This document shows positions 45,790-60,500 of a DNA stretch of 64,000 bases, in pieces (positions within the stretch are counted from its first letter, which is position 1; every line of letters begins with the position of its first letter). The notes below the pieces were generated by a model, which worked only from the letters and a program-made list of their open reading frames with translations, did not search any database and was not told the DNA's origin. The translations under genes were made by a program, and so were the position numbers. Source of the stretch: Glossina fuscipes (Eukaryota > Arthropoda > Insecta > Diptera > Glossinidae); the NCBI RefSeq assembly GCF_014805625.2, contig NW_023998569.1, forward strand, positions 668,424 to 732,423, given 5' to 3'.

Positions 45790-48700
45790 TCATAAACAAA
45801 ACACTCTTTTAATCGCTTTCCCAAATAAATTTTTGACAAATGTTGAAAAGAAAATTATATCTTGGGAGGGATGAAACATACTTTTGTGTTACTATCATAT
45901 TTAAGATAATAATTCGATGGGAATGCATTGAAATGCATTGATAATAAATAAACTGCACGAACTTTCCAAATTTTATAGATGTGAAAACATACAAAGCCAT
46001 AAGTATAGCATACCTTGGGACCGTTGCGTTTTCCCAACACCTGATTGTGCACACATTTCGCAAACATCTGTTGGGTGTTATGAAAAGGGAAGAGACAAAG
46101 AGAAGGGCACAAATTCAATTTACTTATGTAAATAGAAAAAGTTGCGTTTAAAATAAATAAAACCAATGTTCGTGGTTGTTGTTGTTAGTGTTTTTGTTTG
46201 CTTACTTATTTATTTTATTTTTTCTGTTTTATATTTCTTTCTTTTCTCTTTACATTACGTTTTATTTAATTTTTTTTTTTTTTTTTAACTATTATTATGT
46301 ATGCTCTTAGCTGTTTTATTCATTCTTTTTTCGTCTAATTTTTATATTCATACTGTTGCGCTGTTGCGGTTTCTATTTTTCTTAAGTGTTTGTTTTATTC
46401 GATTTTATTATTATTAGATTTTACATTATTAGGTCGTTAATAAGGATATTTTCTTTTGTTAGTCAATTTGATTATAGTTGATTTTTTGTTTTTCTTTTTG
46501 CTGTTATTATTGCAAAAATAAAGTTTATAATATTACTTTGGTTAGTTTGTTAAACAAAAAAGGAAAAGAAAACGCTAAAAGGAAAGTTTTTTTATAAAGT
46601 AAATAATTTTGAAATGTGTGTGGAAGAGATTTTAGAAATGTAATGAAATCGAACCATAAAATAGAAAAGTTGTGTATATTATGCGAGTTTCATGTTAAAC
46701 ATGTACTCTATGTACTATGTGGCCGATTTCAACATAGTTATCAACATAAGTTCTTTCAACACTTTTCTTCATCTTCTTTATGATTTCTTTTATTTGCCTT
46801 TAATTGCTGCTCTTAAATATAAAGAGAAAATTGCTGTCGGTGGATCACCGTGTTATTGTTTTACTTGTCGGCTGTTGGGTTTGAAAATTTTTCCATTTAC
46901 TTATTTATATTTTTTTAATAAATTTGTTTTTCTTTTTATATCCCTTTGCAATTTATTCTAAAAGTTTATTACGGTAAACAATGGCTGATTATTGTTGTTC
47001 TTGTTATAGTTATTTTAGATGTGTTCTTGTTATCCAATTTTCAGTTTTTGGTATTAGTTTTCAAAGCTAAAATTTTTTTTTCTCTTTTTTGTTTTTGAGT
47101 TTTTACTTGGTTTTCAATATTTTAATAGATATTTACTTTTTGCTTTTTTACTTTTCGAGTAGTAGCTGTTGTTGTTTAAATTTGCAAATTTTTCGGTGTC
47201 GTTTTTTTTCAGGTTTTCTTTTAGATTTTTTTAAATATTTGCATAAAATTTTGCGCTTTGTTGTTCTTTTTGCTAACTTAATACTAACTTGTTTAAAAAA
47301 TATTAGAAATTTTTAAAGATTTTATTTAAATTTAGTTTTTTACTTTTTCCTTTTTGTCGCTAACATAAATCGTTTTATCTCTGAGTAGATCTATTTTATG
47401 TATGCTGGTAAATCATTCTAGTTTTTTGTGGAATAGACCCTAAAGAACCTAAAGCAGCCAATATTTAGCAAGCCTTCATCTCAATAAGAGATTTAAATTT
47501 TTGTTTTTTCCTTCAAATCCTAAGTGAAGACAATTGGAAAGTTTTCGTTTTTCCTTTCATCTAAGGAAAGGGAAAGGGAGATCGACTTATAAACTAGACT
47601 TTTGTTATATTTTTTTTCTCTTTCTCTTATGATTGTTAGTAAAACTTACAAACTAAGCAACTTTCGAGATGTCTGCACTTAGGTAATGTGAAGGTAATAG
47701 ATGGAGGCTAAGAGAAAAAAAGCTAATCTTTAGTCTTTAGCACACGGAAATAACGATTAAAGGCATACATTGAGCCCCTTATCTATTCAATAGGAAAGAA
47801 AACGATTTATGCTCAATTTTGGTTTTCCTGCCAGCGTTAGATGTTTCTTATTTTTTCTTTGCTTTATCTTACATTCAGGTATAATTGTATCAAGTGTTTT
47901 CCGTGTTAGACATTCGAAACATTATGTATACCATGAATTTGTGTGTTTTGTAATTGGAAAAACTTCAACAAGGGAGATAGAGGATTTGTGTATATAGGTT
48001 GTGTTTTTAAGCGTTTCATGTTTTCAGTATATATTTAATTGGCTTAGCTTTTTTTGTCGAACAAAAGCTAGCCATATAATGTTGCGGCAAATTATTGCTT
48101 TTCTTCTTTTAAGCTTTCCACAGCAAATAAAATACAGTATTAATGAAAATTGCCAGCTATTGCACTATCCATTATATTTCAAATCACTATCTCAAGCTAC
48201 AGAAATTTTTAATTTTCATACACACCAACGAGAATTCTCTTAAAGAATTATTAATTGATTTTTTTTATACGCAAATGTCCTTCTGTCCGTTTACTTAAAC
48301 CTTTAACACGGGTTAACCAAAGGGATTAAATCGATAAAATGAATGCGAAAATAACAAATTAATTCCAAAGAAAAGTATATTAAATGATTTAATATTAAAC
48401 TACTCATATGTGCTGTGTACAGGACAAGTATTGAAGTATCATTAAAATGCTACTAAATCACTTAAAAGTAAGGGAAAACGGTATTAAACTGTTTGCGCGG
48501 AACGTTTTACAGAGAAGAATATTTCATGTACAATATTGCAATGAATGGTTGGAAAAATTTAAGTTATGAAGTGCAAGTTTAGGAAATCTATTACTAAATT
48601 ATTTAATACAAACGCGAGAAATTTTAAATTTAACAAGGAGTGCAGAGGCAGAGAAAAACAACAGTTTATGACATATATATAGTTATATATATAGTTATAT

Positions 48701-50880
48701 ATATAGTTATATATATAGTTAAAAGCAATAAAAATAATTATATTAACTATTAACTGGACATATTAATTGATAAGGAACTTGGTTTTTTAACAGGCATAGC
48801 ATTATAATTAAATAAATGCAAACGTTTGCTATTGAATGTACTTTGAATCTCAATGTAAACATATATTTATAAAAAAAAAATTTTTATTATTTTCTTTTTC
48901 ATACATTTTTAAGGGCATATTGAGTGAGAAGTTTAAGATTTTAATTAAAGCATTTTTTGTAATATTTGTATTTTAAAGGAGCCGCAGAGGCAACCGTAGG
49001 AAAAATATTGTATTTATGTACGGTAAGAGTAAATAAATGGCGGGCATTATAGATATTCGAATAAAGCCGAATATAAATCTTATTTGTGATTGATTTTTTC
49101 CATGAAAATCTCCTTCGCTTAACGCCACCATTTAAGGAACAGCTTAAGCTATGCAATAACTTTTAATCTAACAATTTCCATACATTTACTGTATTCGTGT
49201 TTTTGTAAATTACAATTGATTTTAATTTATTATTTTATTATTTTTCTATTCATTTTTTTTACAAATTTTTTTTAATAACATTTTTGAGTTTTTTGCTTTT
49301 ATTAGTTGTTTTGAATTTTACTCTTTGCATGTTCTTATTATTGTTCTGTCCGGTTGTTTTTCCTCTTGTTTTTTTCTTTGCAAATTTTGAAATATATATA
49401 TATATATATATATATGTGTATATATTTGTTGCTTGTATTTGCTTTTCTTTAAATTATTTTGCAAATAGATATTTTATCACTTTTTTTTTAAATCAAGGTA
49501 CTTTAGTATAATTCAGTTTAGTTTTTAGCATTACTTAATTTTTCAGTTCGGTTCCTATTTGGATTTGTTTGAATTTTGCTGAAAAATGCATTTTAGTAGT
49601 ATTTAAAAGAAGTGAATTTACATGAGAAATTTTTTACTTAAAACATTTTCATAGAATCATATTCTACTTAAGATTCACAATAACAGTTAGTCATGGGAAA
49701 TTTTCATAAAACCAATAAAATAAAGGACGTTTTCACGTTCATTTATTCTTAAATATACGAAAACATCACTGTCTTTTTTGTTTTTATTTATTTATTTTTT
49801 TTTTATTTGTGAATAATTAAGATGACGGTTTACATTAAGGATGAACCATTAAAAATTAACTAAATTCTGTCATCGATCTTGTATTTGAAAGTTGTTCGCC
49901 AAAACTAATAAAAATCTTCCTTAAATAAGTTTGGACAGCAGATGTGGTTAAACCAAAAAACTATCGTTGTGCAAGCCAGAGTAGCCTCATTACGGCTTTA
50001 TTAACTTATTGGAAACTTAATTGAATGCCTTTTAAAAGGTACGCCACAGTTTTTCAGCCAAAAACTATAGAAATTTTATAGCAAAGTAAATTGATTTGTA
50101 TTTAAATTCGTATCCTTTGAATTGCATCTTAAGATCGTTTCATTAAATTTCGTGATGTGATCTGAACCTTTTCGAATAGAAATTCTCAATTAGTTTGATC
50201 GCTTATTTGCTAAATCCTAATAGGGTTGATGGAGCTTTGATAGACAGACATTCTTCAAGTATCTTAAAATGTTGCCTTTGTTGTGTATCATACAAAGACT
50301 TTTTTTCTTTGAAGTGTCGATCAAATTCCTAATTAAATATTGCTCCCTAAATGTGAGTTTGGATATATAAGCTTTGTATATTTTATTTGGTTGGACTGAG
50401 GTTGTTTAAATTGAATTGCTGGACAATTTCAACGAATTTATGTGACGGCTTGACTTTACTTCTGCGTAGAACAGTGCTGCGTATTTAATTGGAACATATT
50501 TGTGTTTCTTTTATCGCAACTACGGAATCTATGAATTTCCCACGACATACTTAGTATTGAATTATTGAAATAATAAAAAAATTTTGACAAGAGAAGCAAT
50601 TTAAATCAAGGATAAAAATTTGCTGAAAGTATTAAATTAAAATATTAACACATACTTGTGTGTGCAGAGCTATTTGATTGTAACGCACTCCAATTGCATT
50701 TTCTAAACATTATGTAAATTATAGTAAATAGTACTTTAGAGAGGTAAGGTGATGATAATTTGTGATACAGTTTTTATGTGATTACATGTGAGACGAAAGT
50801 TGATGTGCAAAAAAAAGAAGAAAATATCAAATGTCTATGTCATCGAAAGCACGTTAAATCAAACGCTCACTATACCATAT
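45790..50880 (-). other. Long non-coding stretch downstream of the distal kinase exon
   Basis: Strongly T-rich on the plus strand, especially 46160-47350 and 49190-49560, hence A-rich on the minus (kinase) strand. It contains a (atatatagttat)n tract (48668-48722) and (AT)n near 49394. No motif-bearing ORF. Its proximal part must include 3'UTR if the last exon at 50881-51045 is used; how far it extends is unknown. Confidence 0.4.
48668..48722 (+). repeat. 12-14-bp tandem repeat (atatatagttat)n
   Basis: Four near-identical units visible in succession. Confidence 0.85.
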
Positions 50881-51045
50881 TCAGAAGTCGATATTGTTTG
50901 TGGAATTTTCGCTTTCGTTATCAGCTTCGACCGTTGACGGCGGCAGGGCCAAAGACATTTGTGGCACCGCTGTGCCGGTCAAAGCCATGGAAGGTTCCGT
51001 ATTACGCCGTTTAATTTTGCTTTTGTTCTTTTTAAGCATAGTAGC
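50881..51045 (-). CDS. Kinase last exon, distal version (54 residues)
   Basis: Begins [20 protein letters not shown], clearly related to the proximal exon, then diverges to an acidic Asn/Ser-rich tail ending NNIDF and TGA at 50881-50883. Its acceptor (ATATTTAAAG|) has a poor pyrimidine tract. Phase fits the same upstream donor at 57813, so the two exons are mutually exclusive alternative ends. NIDF fits the hydrophobic-x-hydrophobic pattern of class II PDZ ligands; that role is speculation. Confidence 0.8.
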   Translation of the reverse strand, partial: ATMLKKNKSKIKRRNTEPSMALTGTAVPQMSLALPPSTVEADNESENSTNNIDF

Positions 51046-54000
51046 CTTTAAATATTGTTCATTTGTTTGTTTATTTATATAAATAATAATTATTAATATA
51101 TTATTTATTTATTATTATTTCAATCCGTCCGGTATATATTATTTGGATTTTTTCGGGAAATATACATATATGTTTTGTAATGTTGTGAGATTTATTGTTT
51201 TGTTCAATGGATAGCAGTGTGATATTTTGATGTTGTTGTTATTGATGAAGTTTTTGGGTCCATGTTGATTATTTTACAAAACGAGTTTGTTTGATTGCGA
51301 ACACAGAGAAAAATGAAAGAATCGAAATTAAGAATAATTTATTAATTTTTTCCTTGTTTCTTTTCTATAAGTATACGTATATTAAACAGATAACTTATTT
51401 TTTTATGATTTATTTATAAAAGAATTTAAAGTGCAAAATATTATTGTAACGAAAAGTTTTTTTTTTTTAAGAAAAAATAATTACAATATTTTATTCAATA
51501 ATTTTAAAATAAATTTAAAAAAAGAAGAATTTCTAAGTTCTTTATATTTAACAAATTTTTAAGGCAAACTAATTCAAATAAATGTGATTTGCATTTCCAC
51601 ATAATAATTGGAACTGGAGAGAAAAATTATATTCGATTTAAATCGAATTTTTTCACAGTTTAAAACAATTAATATAATATTAAAATAAAAATAAATCAAC
51701 AACGAGAATGGCATACACAGGACAGTTAGTCGTTTGAGAGTATATACATATGCAAACAACATCTCCTTAAGTATTTATTTTAAAATTTAAATCAAGATTT
51801 GCTACGGCATGAGCAAAAAAAAGAAACACTAACGCAGCTATTTCCTGGTAAACTATTTCTTAAGAGAAGAGCAAAGAACACTTCGCAGAATATATTGCCG
51901 GAGCAGTAAAGTGCGACGTGCTTTTCAGCAAAGACGAAAGCATTAAGGACATAATGGTAGACATTGTTGGCAGATAGATGAAAGCGAATAACTATGGCTT
52001 TGGTTGTGAATAGCTGTTTTTATTTCATAGCGCAATTCCTTCCTCTCTCCCACTCGCTCTTTCTCTCTAACTCTGTCTCTCTCTACTCGAGAGGCTTCAA
52101 CAACAAACAAACGGACGAACATATTTGAATCTATTTATAATTTTACATTGATCAATATTGTTTTAGATAACTTCTGATATTTTTGGTGGCGAAAAATTTA
52201 GTATTTCGCTCCTTTTTGAAATTTTCTTTATTATTATTATTAATTTAGCTATATTTGTCAAGTTTCCAACATTATTTAGGATCGCTCCATCCTCACTCCT
52301 CTAAAATTCTACGACAATAAATACATTGAAAGTCCTACTGTAGTTTTCTAAGCGCGTGTCATCTGATCAAAATTCATTTTGATTGGTGTTTATATCAAGC
52401 TTTTAAAACTTTATAAAACTATATAAAATTTTTGGAAAGCATGTTTTTCTTTGTTTCTTGGCCTAAACTTTACTTTGAGGGGTTTGAGAACCAGTTTTAT
52501 TTACAAAGCAAATATTTCCTTTGGCTGGGCTATTCAATTGGTTGGACAGGGAGCAGTATTCAAATACTTCTACATAATTTGAAGTCATGCAAACATTTCC
52601 TTAAATCTCAGATTAAGAAATTTTTTCCTTTTTTTTTTTTTAATTATTCTGCATATCCGTTTTTTCGTCTGTCTGTATCTGTGGTAAACGTTCTCGTATA
52701 CGTAAAAATGAAGAAATCCCCTACAAGCTTACAAAATAATTTGAAAATGATTCAAACCGATCAAACGAACCATCTGCAACCCCCGCCAACCTATGCAATA
52801 CAAAGCTGTAAACACCTTGTTTTTCTCTGCTTTTAGCTTGTTACTCATAGAGTACAACACGTGCGTCATATAAATTTCCACTTCTATTCTGATAATAGAA
52901 AAAAGCCGCGCCCGCCCAATATTATACAGAATTAAAATTTAATTATTTTCCTTTCTTTTCTTTTCTTGTGAAAGAATAAGGTATAAAAGGTTCGGTCATG
53001 AGCGAATGTAATTTTCCTTCTTGTTTACTATTCATTATACCTTTGTGATACGACTATTTGCAAACGTATGCAACAGACAGGAGGACTTGAAACAAATCGA
53101 TCTTTTATCACATCAATCGCATCTTGAATCGATTGAAACCTATTTGTCTAAAGTCGACGTTCTTTTTTTTCTCAACAAGAAAAAACTTTTCAGTTTTTAC
53201 AGCCAGTTCGCATTTAACATAGTATCATGAAAAAATCACTACCCCAATTGTTTGGGGAAATTTGAAAATCGGTTTTAGTAGCCTATGTCGAATTTTTGAA
53301 ATTCAAGCTGTTTCTCATACTTCCTATGGCATCTGTAAGAAGATACTCTTTTTTATGTAAATGGAAAACTATGGAACTTGTAAGGATTCAATCTCCGGTA
53401 GTGAATATGAAAGCGATCCTTAAAGTTTTCGAAAATTGTGAAATAAAAATTCAGATTCAATTGACAATATTCCTAATACGATTTTGATCTTCCTGAAATC
53501 TTGGAAAATATTCATTCCATAAATGCTGTGTTTTACATATTATAGATAGAGCGTTTAGTGGATTAACTCGATTAAGCGTTTAAGTTCTATGGGCGGTTTA
53601 TGACCATCGACATCGAAATTTATATACGCCTAAAACGGATTCGTTGCGAACTATAAATATTGAAACTCTCAAAGTCTAAACTTTGGCTTTCACCGATTGA
53701 CCTTTTTTTTGTTTCTTTTAGATTTTCTCTCTTCGCAAAGGTTCCAAATATTTGTGTATGGGTGCAATGAATGGGAGTATAGTGTCGCTATTTATTTCCT
53801 TAATGGATGGACTGTTATGCTGTATGCAGTTTGAAAAGTAATAATATATAAAAAATATAAAAAACTGAAATGAATTTTAACTTAAAAATATTTATAAAAA
53901 TTTTATACAAAGTTCTGTCTTAAGAAATATCTAAAAGGAAAAAAAAACTTTTTTAATAAAAATGAAAAGAACTATATAAAAAAATACAACTGTCCCCGAT

Positions 54001-57000
54001 TGTCGGCACATGTACGTATGTGTTCATGAATATTAAAATCAACATTTTAGTTATTTGCTTTATACATTTTCCTTTAGATATTATTTGTTGTGCTAAATAT
54101 TTAGTTTTGTTATTAGATTGCCGTGTGAATTCACTTGTGTGTCTATTTAATTTTTCGTTTCTTTTTCTTTTATTTCGCACTTTTACAGAAAACATGAAAA
54201 CAGAAGACTTGGACCGGACGGACGTGGTCTCTATGTGCTGGTTGCCGTAGAATCTTTATCCCGCTCACTATTCTCCAAATGCATTGCAGCCGCCGTTTGT
54301 AATGCAGTTGAGGATGATGTCGCGCTCGCCATATTACTTGTTAGACCCAAAATGCCTGGCGTTATATGCGGCTCAGTTAAACGTCTCTTGCATTTAGTTT
54401 TTTTGAGCATTGTAGCCTGCATAGTTAAGTAGGGAGATTGATTCATCATTTTTTTTTTGTTATTGTTGCTTTTTTTTTTAAATTTCATTTTTAATTTTAA
54501 TAAAACGCTTGTGAGGTTTAAAACTAAATAACGGTTCTTCGCTAAGGAAAACTTGCTAGAGCTTGCATATAAATTCGTTTGTTAGGGTATTTTAAACACA
54601 CAAATTGCATACATATACATCACATTGCATCGCATTATATCATCTTCATATCATTATACATCAGCAAAATACTCAAAAATGCTCAAAAACATCTGACAAA
54701 TATTTATTTATTAGTGTTTGCTTTGTGTTTTGCTAATAATATATAATAGAATCTTTGAACTAGACGCATTTTGAAATTGTGAAAGTACATGCTTATCATC
54801 TAAACCGTGTCTAAAAAGTACTTAGCTCGATGGACTTTTTTTTAAACATGATAGAATTTTTATCTCAGAGGCCATTGCAGCTTGAACTATACATCAGAAA
54901 AGTCGAATTGACTACCAATAAATTGTTAGCCACAGTACCTTTAAGACAAGTTGTAATCAGGAAACCATCTACTGGCCACGTGGATTGATGATACTTTGGG
55001 TAAGATGGCAAGATCTCTCCTTTTCTTCGTTAGGGCACAAATTGAATATAAACATAAACTTTTCTATCTCAGGGTGAAATTTGTTGCCGCACGGAATACG
55101 CTTTTTCTTTTCCTTGCCATTTCCACGCCAGTTGAGTGCTTTTTCTTCTTATTAGTGATACACTTTACTTCTGATTTATTTGTCTTTTTCTAATAGTAAA
55201 AAACCTTTTCGAAGCGTATGCAAGAGAGCATAAAATATCAAGAGAAGGAAAAAACTTCAGGGACGAAGTTCAGGGAAGAAGTACGAGCCTTAAAATGCAG
55301 TATTTTTGATCAGCTTAGTATAGGACTTGTTCCTATGGTCTTAACATTTCCATTTGCTTATTTTGAGGTTGTGTCTTGGCCGGGATTTATGTATATGTAA
55401 AATATATAAGCTATCATATGTTATGAAATGTATAAGGCAAGACGACCGGTCAGCGTACTTTGAGGAGATTCCTTTTCTTTTGAGGTTATGTCTTGCTAAG
55501 ATCTAAACTATCTAGAATCTCATTGGAGATGGCATACACTTCAAAACATTTCCGAGGTCTCTTTGTGACAAATGTCTGATGAAGAATAGACGCTACAATT
55601 CATAAAAATTTTGCCATTAATTAGGACTTGGCGATTTTGTATCACAGATAATCTACTATTTTCGTTCTACCTTACTTGCTATTTTATTTCTGCTAAGCAA
55701 ACCTATTGTTTAGAGTACAGAATGAAAATACTTTATACTGTCGTTATTCACGACGGTCAGCAAAAATATTTTTCGATAAAAAAGATTTTACAAAAAAAAA
55801 TCAAATTTGCAAAAAGAAAATTCAATCAGTTCTTTAAGGTTTCCTGAAGAAGAAAGTGCAAAATGGATGCAGGTAGAGAAAGATAGAAGTAGGGAACAGT
55901 GTTTGTGCAAGTCTGATTTAAAAGTGGAAACATAAGGCACGACGGGAAAGACCCTCCTGGTAGATTGTTTCGAACGCGTGGAATGTGATTAAAGATTAAA
56001 AGCGTTACGGTAATGTGTCGTACGATGTGCAGACAATTCCAGAACGGGTGAATGGAAACTTTGATGATGTTAAAAGACTTAATTGGTGGGAAAATCTCTT
56101 TCATCTCTGTAGAGCACTTGCCGTGAACGTACTTATAGACAAGCAATAAAAAGTCCACATTGCGAGTCCACATTACGCCGTTACCGAGAGTTTTGGACAT
56201 GCCTCCGTCGTCCATTACTATCTGAGCCTTTCACTGTAGGTGGTCGAGCGTCTTCAAGCAAAATTTGGGGGCCTCCATCCAAGGGCGTGTTATACTCTAG
56301 TTTTGAACATGTAGAGATGGTGTATTTACACCTAAGCCCTTAACTGTATCTTTCGGCATGTAAGTCCCGTTCATTTTGTATTCTCATGCCCCGATCATTT
56401 TGCATTTTTTTAATGCGACTGCATTATTTTGACTTTCTTCAAATTATTAGTAAATCTATAGAGAAATGAATTATTCAAAACCCTGTGATGGGATAATAAC
56501 AATAAAACGTCAACCAGAGAAATATTTCATATTAATCGTGATTCCACTTTGCTAACGGGGGTTCGAATCGAACTCGTGCTGACACAACTTACAGTCTTGC
56601 AAAATGAACAAAGGAAATAATACGGAAGTATGTGTGAACGATGTTGATAATTAGAGATTGTTGATTACACTTCTCGTCTCGATAAGAAAACTTACGTTTG
56701 AAGTCGTTCGGAAAGATGTGAAGAAAGTCTTCGTAATGTTCTTTTGCTAACTAGGCATACAATCAAAAGAGAATACGATCGTCATATGCGATAATTATTG
56801 TCAGTGTGGATTATGGTCCGAATTTTTCTTAAAAATGTGCTATATCTAATTACACATTTAAAGAGGTGAATTTGCGTGCATAGTGAACTTGCGTGGAGAG
56901 TGCATAAGCTCTAAAAGCAAATGATTGTTCATCGCAAGATTATCCTTGGCGACGATATCGACAGTTTGGTCAAAGATTTCGTTCGCAATGTCGATTGATG

Positions 57001-57240
57001 GTGCCATTACGTAAAAAAGGCTTTGTTTTAAAAAGTGATATCATGACGTCACAATCAATAGCAAACGTGTCTGCATAATGCTATTCAGCAATTCTTTGAA
57101 GAAATTTCAAAAACGCTTTCACGCTTATCAAAGCGTAAAGTGCCTAAAATGCTTCCAAATAGAGGAAACAAATTATTAAAAACAAAGCGCCATGACATAA
57201 TTTTTGAGATTATATATGTAAAATGCGTCCGCTCATTCTT

Positions 57241-57274
<34 letters not shown>

Positions 57275-57559
57275 TTATTAAAAGCTGTTAATAATTACTT
57301 GTTTACTCTGCTTTTTTTTTGTTTGCCATATAATTTACGATTTTATACAAAACATTAAAGTACACATATTTGCAATAAAAAGATTACAACAATGTTTGTT
57401 CTGTGTTGAGTTCTGAGAGTATAATCGGTTAATTCAACTTATGGTTTGTTCTGTTAACAGAAACTAAAGGAAATAAATGATAAAAAATAATTAAACAAGA
57501 TTACAATCAAATAATAATTTTATTAATGACGTTAATAAGATTTTCTCTTTAAATGACCG

Positions 57560-57592
<33 letters not shown>

Positions 57593-60500
57593 AATGAACT
57601 GAAATGTAAACTAAATAAAAAGCCAAAATTTTATTTTAAAGGAAATTTTGTAAAAAGGAATATAGAGAAGCTTAGCATGCGCACATAGATGAAACAGTTT
57701 TGACGAAGATAGCAGGAGCATGCAGTTTTTATTAATTAATTAAAAAAAAAAATTTGTTTAAATTTTTAACAAAATTATTTAGAAACTATTTGATGAGACG
57801 AGAAAACACCTACCTTGAGGGCTGATTTCAAGACGACGACGTCACTGGGACTTTGTACCCAAGGTTCTCCATCAACTTGGACAGGCATATCGGAGTATAA
57901 GTGTATTTTGATGTGACCGCCCTTAAAGATCAAAACAAAAAAAGAAGGATAGAAAATGTCTAATAAAAATTTTGTTAATTTTTCGTTTACGATTGGTAAC
58001 TCACTTGAGCAATACGTGTAGCGGTACGTATACCCGACTGTATTTGACCTAAATGCACTACACCGGAAACGCCGACAATTTCTAAAACACCGTCATAATG
58101 ATTGGGTGTAGTGAAGTTATCGTCCTTATCAGGACCCCAAGGATTGGCACCGCTACCCCAACTATTTTATAAGAATTTTTAAGTTTTTTTTGCTTTGTTT
58201 TAACTTTTTTCATTACCTTAAAATATTCAATATAATTATACCCTCGACGGGTGGCAGTTCAATAACTTTGCCATCAACTTCTAAGCGCAATTCCTTGTGC
58301 AATTCCTTAACAGTTTTACGTCCGACAATTTTTCGTAAGCCCATCTTTACATAATAGCCTTTGTTGTGTAAACGAGAATTGAATTTATTTGGATTTTCTT
58401 CCCGCGCATTATGAAAATCTAAGCAGAGGTCTGCATCGACACCAATACCAAAATAATTGTTCATAACAAATATTTGAGAATTATCTTCGTTTTGAGCACC
58501 ACCACCTCCTAAAAACAAAGTGAATAAACGTTTAAACAGACTTTTTCATAATTTTTTTTTTTTTGACCTAGCGAGTTGGTAGGTAAGAAAGAAATTTCGT
58601 TGTTTTCATTTATATGTATCAATTATGTGCAACAGTGGGAGAGAGAGAAATACATCGAAATTTCTTGAAATATATATATATACATATATATATATATTTT
58701 TTTTTTTTTTTCTGTGTTTATATACATATGTGTGAGTATGTATTGCTTTTTTATTAAAGAAATAGGCAAAATCGGTTTAAATAAGTTTAAACATGCGATT
58801 ATCCTAGTTAGAGAATATCTGTATTCAGACGTTCTATATTATTGCTCTTTATTGAGAAATTACACTTTTGTTGGCAGGAATACAAGCAAAGTATGGACAC
58901 AAACCGATAAGATATGATATGATGGTGGATAGCCTTTTCCGATGGTATCATCAACTTTGTAATATTAGATAGCCAGCAGCAGCAACGATTTAGTCAATCG
59001 TTTCAAATAATCTTTATTTCATATTATAAATTTATTTAATAAGTAAAAACAGCGAGCGAGTCTTTTATACGAGTGTATATATTTCAATGTGTTTTAATAC
59101 TTAGTAGGCATGGGCGATTTTCTCTATTTTTGTATGGGTGCTGCATAGAATCTAAATGCTAGTTTATATTTCTGTATCTGGTATGGTTTATAAATGATGA
59201 CCATAAAACTAAATTCTTTTTACTATTGAAAACAGAGGTATCCTTAGGTTGTACCGTACTGTGATCGAGTCCTTTGATCGATTTGCCTCAATTTCAATAC
59301 CAATGTGCGTGCAAGAATTTCGGATCTTTGTTTGAAGCAGGCGATGTGAATGCTTACCACAGACATTACACAGATTGACAGCAAGACGGGTTCATCCTTC
59401 GGTGGTGAGCATAAAAATAATATAAAATAAATAATGCCATTTTTTAAATGTTTTTTGGTAGGACCAATCACTTAGGACATATCCCCTAAACGTGTTATCG
59501 TGAAGTGGGGAGGCAGCGACACGAGAGTGGCACGCATCCTGGCAGAGTTGCGAAAGTAAACAGAATTTTTGTAAGTCCTTCTTTTGCAGGGACAAGAAAC
59601 CATCGTTATTGAAATGTCGGTATGCATAAAATATATGTTTTCGTTTGTACAACTTGAAATTGTCATTAGAGACCCCATGAATAATATTTTTTCATTTAGG
59701 GTACGTTCGATTTAATGGTCCCGCTATTTGTGTTTAAATACTCAACTCTCAATGCATCATTTGGAAAGCGGAAAATTTAAGTTACAATCCCTAGCGGATA
59801 TGGGCCTGAAATTAAATAGTGATGAGAGCGGGAAGGGGAAGGGCAGGGGAATTTGCAATAGCCGGTAAGAATCTCGTGATATACGTTCAATTCTCCTAGA
59901 AAATTTGCTGAAACTTAGTGCATGCTTTCAATGCTTAAGTAAATAATTTCTAATAAAAGGCAAATAAGAAATTTATATTCGGTCGTGACCGAATCTTTTA
60001 TACCCATCATCGCTGTCCCAAAAACGACTAAAACAGAAGAAAATCGCCCGTAGAATACGCTATCAAACTACTCTAGATTCATTTACTTTAATTCATGAGT
60101 AATGACCAAAAAAAAAAAATTTTTATTCTTTACGACAAATAGAATCGTTCTCACTGCTGTCGTGTTCATGAAGTAATTTGGACTACTTTCTTTACCAACC
60201 CGCGTACAAGAACCGCCATTGTTTCTGCCAAACTTTGTTTTTTGCGGCCATGAGAATGCTTACAGCAACCATTACACAAACGGACTTGTTTAAATCATTT
60301 CAAAATTTGATGCTGTTTTGAGAACATATATGCATTTACATATACATTTTGTGCAGTGTCTGAAGCTTCCTTCTGGGCGTTGCAGATGTTTTGACAAAAT
60401 GGATATACCCCTCATTTTTCAGTGATGAATATAAAAATGATGTAAACGAAAGTTTTTTGCTAACCAATAGTATCCAGCCTTTAGCCTATCGGAACAATCT

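Larger units (their letters stand above)
51046..54230 (-). other. Sequence between the two alternative last exons of the kinase gene
   Basis: Intron or 3'UTR depending on isoform. AT-rich, with a CT-rich tract (52048-52090) and a dispersed repeat at about 52976-53520. No further exon recognised. Confidence 0.5.
54417..57813 (-). other. Large intron of the kinase gene
   Basis: AT-rich, with a LINE C-terminal fragment (55826-56215), (ATT)n at 57243-57273 and a 29-T tract at 57560-57588. No further exon recognised. Confidence 0.6.

Noticed and set aside
49975..50000. A third kinase last exon starting AG|GCTACT
   Set aside because: Only the first two residues (AT) agree; the rest shows no basic KK/KRR block.
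58141..58518. Reading-through of the kinase frame at 58217 to NILR and a stop
   Set aside because: The donor TTAAG|GTAATG joins to T-TGG-GGT, giving the family-typical [12 protein letters not shown]; the stop is intronic.
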